This document shows, piece by piece, positions 26,278 through 33,089 of a stretch of DNA of 33,089 nucleotides. Where the stretch lies: NCBI GenBank assembly GCA_009692265.1, contig SHZM01000039.1, positions 1-33,089 of the forward strand, in the 5' to 3' direction. Below the pieces are notes generated by a model. That model saw only the letters and a list, made by a program, of their open reading frames with translations. It did not search any database and had not been told where the DNA came from. Source of the DNA: Gammaproteobacteria bacterium. GTDB taxonomy: Bacteria > Pseudomonadota > Gammaproteobacteria > Ga0077536. Position 1 is the first letter of the stretch, and the number at the start of each line of letters is the position of its first letter. The position numbers were made by a program, and so were the translations under genes.

Positions 26278-26798
26278 TGACCTCACCCTTCGTGCTTGGC
26301 TTCGCGGGTTATAGCGGTAGTGGAAAGACCACCTTGCTGACTAAACTCATTGCGCGCCTCTCCGCGCGCGGGCTGCGCATCGGGATCATCAAACATACTC
26401 ACCATGAGTTTGATATCGACCATCCCGGCAAGGACAGCTATGAACTGCGCCACGCTGGTGCCGCACGCATCGTGGTCGGTTCGTCGAGGCGTTGGGCATT
26501 GATCAACGAGCGGCCCGCACCGGTTGAACCTAACTTGGCCGAAATGCTCGCGATTCTAGGCGAGGACTCCCTCGATCTGATTTTGGTCGAAGGCTTCCGC
26601 CATGAAAAGTTCCCAAAGATCGAAGTGCATCGCCCAGCGCTCAAGCGCGACTTGTTGGCCGCCACCGACGCTTCTATCATCGCAATCGCAACCGATGTCG
26701 CGGCACTCGACGGCCCCTTCCTGCCCCGCCTTGCGCTCAACGACATCGCCGGCATTGAAACCTTCGTGATCAAAATGATCCAGACCGGAAATAAATGA
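26277..26798 (+). CDS. mobB: Molybdopterin-guanine dinucleotide biosynthesis protein MobB
   Basis: A 173-residue P-loop GTPase that assists MobA. Walker A is GYSGSGKTTL near residue 11; IIKHTHHEFDIDHPGKDSYELRHAGA is the family's conserved segment and LILVEGFRHEKFPKIEVHR follows. It overlaps mobA by one base and moeA by four (ATGA). It is not strictly essential for cofactor synthesis in known species. Confidence 0.95.
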   Translation: MTSPFVLGFAGYSGSGKTTLLTKLIARLSARGLRIGIIKHTHHEFDIDHPGKDSYELRHAGAARIVVGSSRRWALINERPAPVEPNLAEMLAILGEDSLDLILVEGFRHEKFPKIEVHRPALKRDLLAATDASIIAIATDVAALDGPFLPRLALNDIAGIETFVIKMIQTGNK

Positions 26799-28075
26799 GC
26801 TCGCGTATGTCCAGCGCCAGATTAGACGTCCAGCCAAGTTGTGACGACGATTACGATCCGAATTCATTAACCTGCGCTGAAGCCCGACTGCGCATCGCCG
26901 CGCACGTTAAGCCGCTGCTCGCTGCTGAAAGCGTTCCAGTGCGTGATGCACTTGGGCGCGTGCTGGCGAGCCCCGTCGTGTCGCGTATCGATGTGCCGGG
27001 GCATTTGAATTCAGCCATGGACGGCTACGCCATCGTAGCCACCGACCTTCCCGCGGAAGGGGTCCGCGAACTCACCGTGATCGGCAGTTCGTTTGCCGGT
27101 AAACCCTTTTACGGCACCTTGGTCCCCGGCCAGGCCGTACGCATCATGACCGGAGCGGTCGTGCCCGAAGGTGCGGATACGATTCTGCTGCAGGAACTGG
27201 TCGAAGCGCGGGGTGATCGCATCAGAATTGATGGTCGCCACCAACCCCGCCAGCATCTGCGCGCGATTGGCGAAGATATTGCCCGGGGTCAAACGATCCT
27301 CACGGCGGGGCAACGAATCACTCCTGCCGAACTCGGCTTGATAGCCTCCTTGGGGATCACCGAACTCAAAGTACTCCGCAAGCCACGCGTGGCGTTCTTC
27401 TCGACCGGGGATGAACTGCGCTCGCTCGGTGAGCCACTGGGCATCGGCGAGATCTACGATAGCAACCGCTATACCTTGTTCGGCATGCTGACCCGACTCG
27501 GGGTTGAGATTGCGGATCTCGGGGTCGTGGCCGACGACCCCGATGCCTTGCAGGCGGCGTTTGTCAGCGCTAGTGCGGACGCTGATGTCGTTATCACCTC
27601 CGGTGGAGTGTCGGTGGGTGAAGCGGACTATACCAAGGAGATCCTGAGTCGCCTGGGCGAAGTGAAGTTTTGGAAGGTCGCGATGAAACCCGGGCGGCCG
27701 CTAGCGTTCGGCGATCTCGGCCACGCGTTATTCTTCGGTCTGCCGGGAAATCCAGTCTCGGTGATGGTGACGTTCTATCAGTTTGTCCAACCCGCGCTTC
27801 TCCAGTTGATGGGTACTTCGGCGAGCGAGTACCCGGTGTTGCGGGCGCACACGACTACGCTGCTGAAGAAGCGTCCAGGCCGGGTTGAATACCAACGCGC
27901 GCGGTTGGCCCGTGACGAAAACGGCGCGTACGTGGTGAGTGCGACAGGGGATCAGGGCTCCGGAATCCTGAGTTCCATGTCCAACGCCAATTGTTTCATC
28001 GTGCTCGACATGGAGACCGGTCGAGTCGAGGCCGGGAGTCTTGTCGATGTACAACCGTTTTTCGGCATCGTGTAG
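26795..28075 (+). CDS. moeA: Molybdopterin molybdenumtransferase MoeA
   Basis: A 426-residue enzyme that inserts molybdenum into adenylylated molybdopterin, the step after MoaB/Mog. Signatures are DVPGHLNSAMDGYAI, GEIYDSNRYTL, the MPT-binding TSGGVSVGEADYTKE and GLPGNPVSVMVTF. The N-terminal extension of about 25 residues (to SLTCAEARLRI) is slightly longer than usual. MSSRM at 26795 overlaps mobB by four bases, but a second ATG five codons later could be the real start. It closes the moaA-mobA-mobB-moeA operon. Confidence 0.95.
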   Translation: MSSRMSSARLDVQPSCDDDYDPNSLTCAEARLRIAAHVKPLLAAESVPVRDALGRVLASPVVSRIDVPGHLNSAMDGYAIVATDLPAEGVRELTVIGSSFAGKPFYGTLVPGQAVRIMTGAVVPEGADTILLQELVEARGDRIRIDGRHQPRQHLRAIGEDIARGQTILTAGQRITPAELGLIASLGITELKVLRKPRVAFFSTGDELRSLGEPLGIGEIYDSNRYTLFGMLTRLGVEIADLGVVADDPDALQAAFVSASADADVVITSGGVSVGEADYTKEILSRLGEVKFWKVAMKPGRPLAFGDLGHALFFGLPGNPVSVMVTFYQFVQPALLQLMGTSASEYPVLRAHTTTLLKKRPGRVEYQRARLARDENGAYVVSATGDQGSGILSSMSNANCFIVLDMETGRVEAGSLVDVQPFFGIV

Positions 28076-28083
28076 GGGATGAC

Positions 28084-29919
28084 ATGACTCTTGGAAGATA
28101 CCAGCGGCTGATACCCGCTCTCGTCGTAACCTCCTGCCTGCTCAGCGTGCTCGCCGGCACGAGCGCAAATGAAACCTGGGTGGGAGATCTGAACCCCATC
28201 GCAGCCGCCGAGTGGGATCGCGCTAAGGCACGGCACTTACTCGAACGCGCGGGCTTTGGCGGTACACCTGAAGAAGCAGATCTGTTCGCGAGCTATACGC
28301 CGGAACAGGCGGTGGCGTATCTCGTCAACTTCAAAGGCGCGCCAAAATCCTCGCTGCCGCCCTTCGAACACTCTGGCATTTTCGAAGCCGGCCTGGATCC
28401 CTTTCCCGCAAGCCGCCCTGCCACAACAGCGCAGGCCGAGAAAACCGGCGAGGCGCTGGGCATTAAGGTGAAGGCCTCGGGTAACCGTCCACAGCAAGCC
28501 ATCGTCAATCAGTTCTTTTATTGGTTACGTGCGAGTCGACTAGAGACCCATCGCGTTGCGTATTGGTGGGCGAATCGCATGGTATCCACTCCTCGCCCTC
28601 TTCAGGAAAAAATGGCGCTGTTCTGGCACGGCCATTTCGCAACGAATGAAGAGAAGGTTCGCGACTATCGCAAGATGCTGCGACAACTGGAGCTGTTTCA
28701 ACGCGAAGGCATGGGTAACTTTCGCACCCTGATGATCAAAGTTGCGCAGGACCCTGCGATGCTCGCGTTTCTGGACGCGGGCGTGAATGTCAAAGGCTCA
28801 CCCAATGAAAACTTCGCGCGCGAGATCATGGAGCTGTTCACGCTCGGGGTCGGTCACTACACCGAAGAAGATATTCGCGAAGCAGCACGCGCTTTTACCG
28901 GGTGGAATTTCGTCGGAGTTGAGTTTCACGCAGATCCGTCGAAACACGACGACGCTGAGAAAACTGTACTAGGTAACACCGGACGATTCGACGGTGTTCA
29001 GGTCATCGACCTGCTGCTCGCACAACCGGCAGCGCCAGAATTTATCGCTGCAAAACTCTATCGCTTCTTCGTGCGCGATGACATTTCAGATGAACTAAAG
29101 GTGGCGCTCGGAGCGCGCTTGCGCAACGCAAAGTACGAACTAGCGCCGTTGCTGGAGACGCTCTTCCTTTCGAAGGATTTTTACGCTGATCTTTCACAGG
29201 GAACCCGCTTCAAAAGCCCGGTGGAGTTCGTCGTATCCACTTATCGCAAGCTTGGCCTGGCCCAGGTCCCCGGCGCACCCGATTTCAACCTGGTCACCGC
29301 CAGCCTAGGGCAGCATCTGCTGTATCCGCCGACCGTGGCCGGCTGGAGTTACGGCCGCAGTTGGATCACGCCGAGCTTGTTGATCGAACGCGGTAATTTC
29401 GCACTCGATCTCGTCTTTCCAGATATCGAATTTATTCCCGAGGATCGCTATCCCGTATACCCGACTGGGCCTGAAATCCGCGCCGTGCACCAACGACTCC
29501 GCGCCGGCATGGACATGGCAAGCGCGACCAAACCGCTGGAAGCCGAGACTGGCGGTGACATGATGGCGATGTCCAACAACGTCGATCGCGACGAGGATTT
29601 CAATACGCGCTACGCGAGTTATCGCGGATGGCAAAAAGCGATCGAGCGAGTTAAGCCCATCCCGCGCGATCTGGCGCGTCTCGATTTAACGAAAATGATC
29701 TTAACCAAGGAGCTCACGACTCCCCTAGCAGTAGTCGACTACTTTGTGGCACGTTTTCTGTCGGTGCCGCTCAACGACACCACTCGCCGCCAATTAGCCG
29801 AGACCTTCGAACACGAACTAGGGAGTGCCGACGTTCTAGCGTCCGCGACGGTGCTCGAAGATCCGCTGCGGGTGTTACTGCACCTGATCTTAAGCCGCCC
29901 GGAATATCAACTAGGGTAG
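28084..29919 (+). CDS. Secreted DUF1800 family protein
   Basis: A 611-residue exported protein with a Sec signal (basic N-terminus, hydrophobic LVVTSCLLSVLAGTSA). The ATG at 28084 has GGGGA close upstream. DUF1800 signatures are visible: HLLERAGFGGTPEEAD, YWWANRM, KMALFWHGHFATN, PNENFAREIMELFTLGVGHYTEEDIREAARAFTGW and SPVEFVVSTYRKLG. A late Met-rich stretch (AGMDMASATKPLEAETGGDMMAMSNN) is unlike the rest. The function is unknown. It is always seen by me next to a DUF1501 gene, as here (eight-base gap), suggesting an exported pair. Confidence 0.9.
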   Translation: MTLGRYQRLIPALVVTSCLLSVLAGTSANETWVGDLNPIAAAEWDRAKARHLLERAGFGGTPEEADLFASYTPEQAVAYLVNFKGAPKSSLPPFEHSGIFEAGLDPFPASRPATTAQAEKTGEALGIKVKASGNRPQQAIVNQFFYWLRASRLETHRVAYWWANRMVSTPRPLQEKMALFWHGHFATNEEKVRDYRKMLRQLELFQREGMGNFRTLMIKVAQDPAMLAFLDAGVNVKGSPNENFAREIMELFTLGVGHYTEEDIREAARAFTGWNFVGVEFHADPSKHDDAEKTVLGNTGRFDGVQVIDLLLAQPAAPEFIAAKLYRFFVRDDISDELKVALGARLRNAKYELAPLLETLFLSKDFYADLSQGTRFKSPVEFVVSTYRKLGLAQVPGAPDFNLVTASLGQHLLYPPTVAGWSYGRSWITPSLLIERGNFALDLVFPDIEFIPEDRYPVYPTGPEIRAVHQRLRAGMDMASATKPLEAETGGDMMAMSNNVDRDEDFNTRYASYRGWQKAIERVKPIPRDLARLDLTKMILTKELTTPLAVVDYFVARFLSVPLNDTTRRQLAETFEHELGSADVLASATVLEDPLRVLLHLILSRPEYQLG

Positions 29920-29927
29920 AAAACCAG

Positions 29928-31136
29928 ATGCGGATCACTCGACGGACTTTCTTGCGTAACACCGCCGCGCTTGCCGCCAGCGGTTTACTGGCCGGACCCA
30001 CACCGCGCGCACTCGCCGCCGCACTCGCGACGCAGTCCACAATACAGGACCGCATCCTCGTCGTCTTCGAACTTTCCGGCGGCAATGATGGTTTGAATAC
30101 CGTCGTACCCTATGGCGATGACGTCTACTACAAATTGCGACCGACAATTGGCATCAAAGCTAAAGACGTTCGCAAACTGGATGACCATTGGGGTTTAAAC
30201 CCAGGCCTCCTGGGCTTCGAGCGTCTCTGGCAGGATGGGCAACTCGCGATCGTGCATGGCTGTGGCTACGAGCAACCGTCGTTTTCGCATTTCACTTCGA
30301 TGGCGTATTGGCATACCGCTGCACCGAATCGCGGCGACGAGTATGGCTGGTACGGCCGCCTCGCCGATGCATTGACCGAGGAACCCACGCCGAACCTGCT
30401 GATTAACATTGACACGACACAGTCGCTGGCCGTGAAAAGCCGTCTGCATACGCCGGTTGTTTTTGATGAGCCCGAGCGCTTTCAACGCCGTACTCTGTTT
30501 CAGGAACACGGCGTCCTCGACAAGGTTGCGAGCGCAGCCACCGGTAACGCCTCGCTCGATTACTTGAACACCGTAGCACGCAGCGCGGCTGAAGCGTCGG
30601 CACTCATCCGCAACGCCTGGGCGAATTACCAAACACCGATTGATTATGGCCTGCTGTCCGCGCAATTTCCGAAGGTCGCCGCCTGTATCAATGCCGGACT
30701 GCCAACCCGGTTGTACTACCTGGCGTATCGCAATAACGCCTTTGACACCCACGTCCAGCAACCTGACTTGCATGAGCGCTTGTTGAGCTACGCGGGGGAC
30801 GCCGTTCATGGGTTCATTCGCGATCTCGAACGCCTTGGCGTCGCCGATCGCGTGGCTGTGTTGGTGTTCTCCGAGTTCGGTCGACGTGCGACGGAAAATA
30901 CGAATCAAGGCACCGATCACGGCACCGCTAACGTGATGTTCCTGGCCGGCAAAGGCGTGCGGGGTGGTCACTACGGTGCACCGCCTAAACTCGACGCGCT
31001 CGATGAAGGCGACAACCTGGTCTTTACCACGGATTTCAGGCGGGTCTATACCACCGCAATCGATGGCTGGCTGAAAAGCGCTTCAGCCGCGAAGGTGCTC
31101 AAAGGTGAGTTCGAACAATTTAACGTGTTCGCGTGA
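29928..31136 (+). CDS. DUF1501 family protein with Tat signal
   Basis: A 402-residue protein. The N-terminus is a twin-arginine signal (TRRTFLRN, then an alanine-rich hydrophobic core ending near ALAAALA), so it is folded in the cytoplasm with a cofactor and exported. DUF1501 signatures are FELSGGNDGLNTVVPYGDDVYY, HGCGYEQPSFSHFTSMAYW and VFSEFGRRATENTNQGTDHGTANVMFL, an alkaline-phosphatase-superfamily fold with the metal ligands in the last segment. Its partner DUF1800 precedes it. The stop abuts the stop of the convergent gene. Confidence 0.92.
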   Translation: MRITRRTFLRNTAALAASGLLAGPTPRALAAALATQSTIQDRILVVFELSGGNDGLNTVVPYGDDVYYKLRPTIGIKAKDVRKLDDHWGLNPGLLGFERLWQDGQLAIVHGCGYEQPSFSHFTSMAYWHTAAPNRGDEYGWYGRLADALTEEPTPNLLINIDTTQSLAVKSRLHTPVVFDEPERFQRRTLFQEHGVLDKVASAATGNASLDYLNTVARSAAEASALIRNAWANYQTPIDYGLLSAQFPKVAACINAGLPTRLYYLAYRNNAFDTHVQQPDLHERLLSYAGDAVHGFIRDLERLGVADRVAVLVFSEFGRRATENTNQGTDHGTANVMFLAGKGVRGGHYGAPPKLDALDEGDNLVFTTDFRRVYTTAIDGWLKSASAAKVLKGEFEQFNVFA

Positions 31137-31886
31137 TTACCCGCCGACACCGATTCGCCCGAGGCCCGGCAACTTTAGCGCCGGACGCAACGGATCGAGC
31201 CCGAAAACCAAGCCAAAAATGTTGATTTCAAGCCCTTCGGTTTTTGCGACTAAAACGCCGAGAACTCCGCCGAGCGAGAATTGGAAACCGGTACCGCTAG
31301 GCGCTGCACCCCACCACGCCCCGGCCGGCAGATAATCCTTGCCGATCGCGGTGACCGGAAGGTTCAAGTTCAACCCAGGCACTTCACGCGCGATAAACGC
31401 GATAAAGGTATTGCTATTCGGACCCGGCCATAAGCGGTAGTGATCGGCGTAGGGATAATGCGCGACCGCCGCCTCGATGGGTGCGATTAATCCAGCCGCC
31501 CACTCACCACGAACATCGAGCACGATTTCGGGTTTTGCGTCGTACCAATAGCGATCGGGGAGATCGACCGCCGACTCGACCACTGATTTTCCGTACCATC
31601 GATTCCAACCAAGCACTTGGTGCACGGTATACTCGGACGCGTTCGGTGCCTTGGTCGCGATCCACGTATGGACCGCGATGAGGCCGCGCCAGTTAAACGC
31701 GCGCGCTGCGTAGACTTGAACAACCGCTTCCGGCGTCGTCGCCGGAGGCGGTGCCAATTGCGCACTCTCACGGTTCGCGGTGCGCCAGTCCGAGGTCAAA
31801 CTGATCGCACCGCTTACCGCGACGAGTAACGGGCCCGAGAGGATCGCCGCAAGACACAATACTGTCCGTCTCGCCGCCTTGCGCAT
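31137..31886 (-). CDS. DUF3750 family protein
   Basis: A 249-residue protein with one N-terminal hydrophobic segment (LCLAAILSGPLLVAVSGAISL), probably a signal anchor, and a periplasmic domain that fits DUF3750: HTWIATKAPNASEYTVHQVLGW, YWYDAKPEIVLDVRGEWA, YRLWPGPNSNTFIAFIAREVPGL, LPAGAWWGAAPSGTGFQFSLGGVLGV. HTW, PNSNTF and the Gly-rich end resemble catalytic-like positions, but no activity is known to me. Its stop abuts that of DUF1501. Confidence 0.85.
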   Translation of the reverse strand: MRKAARRTVLCLAAILSGPLLVAVSGAISLTSDWRTANRESAQLAPPPATTPEAVVQVYAARAFNWRGLIAVHTWIATKAPNASEYTVHQVLGWNRWYGKSVVESAVDLPDRYWYDAKPEIVLDVRGEWAAGLIAPIEAAVAHYPYADHYRLWPGPNSNTFIAFIAREVPGLNLNLPVTAIGKDYLPAGAWWGAAPSGTGFQFSLGGVLGVLVAKTEGLEINIFGLVFGLDPLRPALKLPGLGRIGVGG

Positions 31887-31905
31887 TTCCTAACAGTCGC
31901 GTGCG

Positions 31906-32700
31906 CTACTTAAATTGCTGCACGAAGCTGCGTAAATTGTCGTTAAACACGGGCGCTTTCTCCCATTGGCAGAAATGGCCGACGTCTTTGTAAATTTTTA
32001 TCTTCGCGTTCGGAATGTTGTCGGCGAGGAATTGATTTTGCGCCACCGTGGTCGCGCCATCTTCTTCACCGGCGATAATCAATGTCGGCTGCTTAATGTC
32101 TTTCAACCGATCGGTAATGTTCCAGTTAAATACGCCATTCGGATCGGCCGCGCTCGCGAAAAACACACCTTCAGTGAAATTGCTCGGCGTGCGGAAGCAA
32201 CCCTCCATGTACGCCAGAATTTCCGGTCGCTCAGTTTTCGATTTCGCGGAAATCGCCGAATTCATTAATCCGCTAAACACCCCCCGCCAATCTTTTTGCA
32301 GTGCTTCGCCCGCCGCCGGGTCCATGCTCGCGCCTAGATTCGTGCCGCTGCTCAGAATGAGATTGCCGAGCACCCGGCCCGGTGCATCCAGGCTCGTCTG
32401 CATCGCGATCATGCCACCGATCGAGTTGCCGACGAGCACGGCGCGATCGACACCCGCGTGATCAAGGATTGCGACAACGTCTGCCGCCATCTCGCCGATC
32501 GCGTAGCCGCTTGCGGGTTTATCGGACAAACCATGTCCACGATGATCGACGACGAGACAGCGATGTTCGCGCGCGAATTCAAAAATTTGCGAAGCCCAGA
32601 TAAACCGATTCGTCGTCCACGGGTGCAGGAACAGGATCGGCAGACCGCTGCCGTGGCTTTCGTAAAAAACGTTCACGCCTTGGCGATTGATAGTGGGCAT
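31906..32700 (-). CDS. Alpha/beta hydrolase
   Basis: A 264-residue alpha/beta-fold hydrolase. The nucleophile elbow is GNSIGG with S93, the acid is in IIAGEEDGAT and the histidine in DVGHFCQWE. HPWTTNRFIW forms the oxyanion-hole region (usually HG) and DHRGHGLSDKP is typical. The ATG is preceded by AGGAGG, a near-perfect Shine-Dalgarno. The closest general type is an esterase or 3-oxoadipate enol-lactonase-like enzyme, but the substrate cannot be told. It is upstream of DUF3750 on the same strand, with a 19-base gap, so both may be one transcript. Confidence 0.9.
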   Translation of the reverse strand: MPTINRQGVNVFYESHGSGLPILFLHPWTTNRFIWASQIFEFAREHRCLVVDHRGHGLSDKPASGYAIGEMAADVVAILDHAGVDRAVLVGNSIGGMIAMQTSLDAPGRVLGNLILSSGTNLGASMDPAAGEALQKDWRGVFSGLMNSAISAKSKTERPEILAYMEGCFRTPSNFTEGVFFASAADPNGVFNWNITDRLKDIKQPTLIIAGEEDGATTVAQNQFLADNIPNAKIKIYKDVGHFCQWEKAPVFNDNLRSFVQQFK

Positions 32701-32812
32701 AGGACCTCCTTTATGTGAATGGGAATTGTCGACCCGATTGTAATCAGTTGGGAGACAAATGGGGCGGAAATTGAGATGATCCGGCTCGGTTTTCCCCAGG
32801 AGCGGACTATAG

Positions 32813-33089
32813 AATAAGCCAACTGCGGTAGTTGTCGGCGTCGGCGCAGAATTAGGCGTGGGGGCGGCGGTGTGTCGTCGCTTCGCGGCCGAAGGTCACC
32901 ACGTGCTAGTGGCCGGCCGCACCTTGGAAAAACTTGAAACGGTGGTGCGCACGATCACCGCCGCAGGCGGCAGCGCGGAGTCGGTACTAACCGACGCGAC
33001 CAGTGAAACCGACGTCTTCCGTTTATTCGATCGAGCGATGTCACCCGGACCCGCCCGCGATCCCGCCGATTTAATTGTATTCAATGCCG
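32813..33089 (+). CDS. Short-chain dehydrogenase/reductase, 5' part, start codon disrupted
   Basis: From 32813 the frame is open to the window edge (92 codons) and reads NKPTAVVVGVGAELGVGAAV, a Rossmann GxxxGxG nucleotide-binding start, then FAAEGHHVLVAGRTLEKLE, as in short-chain dehydrogenases. The frame is preceded by TAG at 32810-32812 and has no start codon before the Rossmann motif. AGGAG at 32798-32802 points six bases ahead to AT-A-G (32809-32812): removal of one A would make an ATG in frame with MNKPTAVVV. The gene continues beyond the window. The missing base pattern may be a mutation or a sequence error. Confidence 0.75.

Noticed and set aside
30195..30971. A 258-codon minus-strand open frame inside the DUF1501 gene
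   Set aside because: It lies wholly antisense to a well-supported gene, resembles no family and is rich in His/Arg/Val typical of antisense frames at this GC.

Overview
The window looks like a chromosomal stretch of a free-living proteobacterium, most likely a gammaproteobacterium of moderately high GC. The reasons are xseB-ispA, an Hsp15 gene (hslR), a very long HrpA helicase, an OprI/Lpp-like alanine-zipper lipoprotein facing an ErfK/YbiS-type L,D-transpeptidase, AmpG, and a scattered molybdenum cofactor gene set. I cannot name the genus. I saw no rRNA, tRNA, CRISPR array, phage or insertion sequence.

Layout. 1-96 is the 3' end of an unidentified gene. 172-2613 (minus) is a rubrerythrin / two-cluster Fe-S oxidoreductase / DUF3501 cluster behind a 17-bp Fur/PerR-like palindrome, with an intrinsic terminator after the rubrerythrin gene. 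2802-4856 (plus) is xseB-ispA-folE2, facing mazG (4891-5685, minus). 5841-8483 holds an HNH endonuclease, a small secreted protein, an OprI-like lipoprotein and, convergent with it across a shared terminator, an L,D-transpeptidase. 8663-10193 has a secreted phytase-like esterase and moaB. 10284-14973 is a tight plus-strand operon: hslR, MoxR ATPase, DUF58 protein, membrane transglutaminase. 14961-20524 is a tight minus-strand operon: hrpA, a CPA2 antiporter and a frameshifted protein of unknown family.

20832-22664 is the most unusual locus. It is a PP2C phosphatase joined through one membrane segment to an FGE/sulfatase-modifying-factor-like domain, and the gene is interrupted by two frameshifts and one in-frame TAG. 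It is followed by ampG (minus), a CYTH triphosphatase, a molybdenum cofactor operon moaA-mobA-mobB-moeA, an exported DUF1800/DUF1501 pair, and (minus) a DUF3750 protein and an alpha/beta hydrolase. The window ends in a short-chain dehydrogenase whose start codon appears split by one extra base.

How the genes work together. The rubrerythrin cluster looks like a peroxide- or iron-responsive redox module. The lipoprotein and transpeptidase probably tie the outer membrane to peptidoglycan, and AmpG would recycle muropeptides. MoaA, MoaB, MobA, MobB and MoeA cover much of molybdenum cofactor synthesis and guanylylation, but MoaC, MoaD and MoaE are not here. Several genes carry single-base lesions at short runs, so either some loci are decaying or the assembly has residual indel errors. 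This affects how the broken genes should be read.
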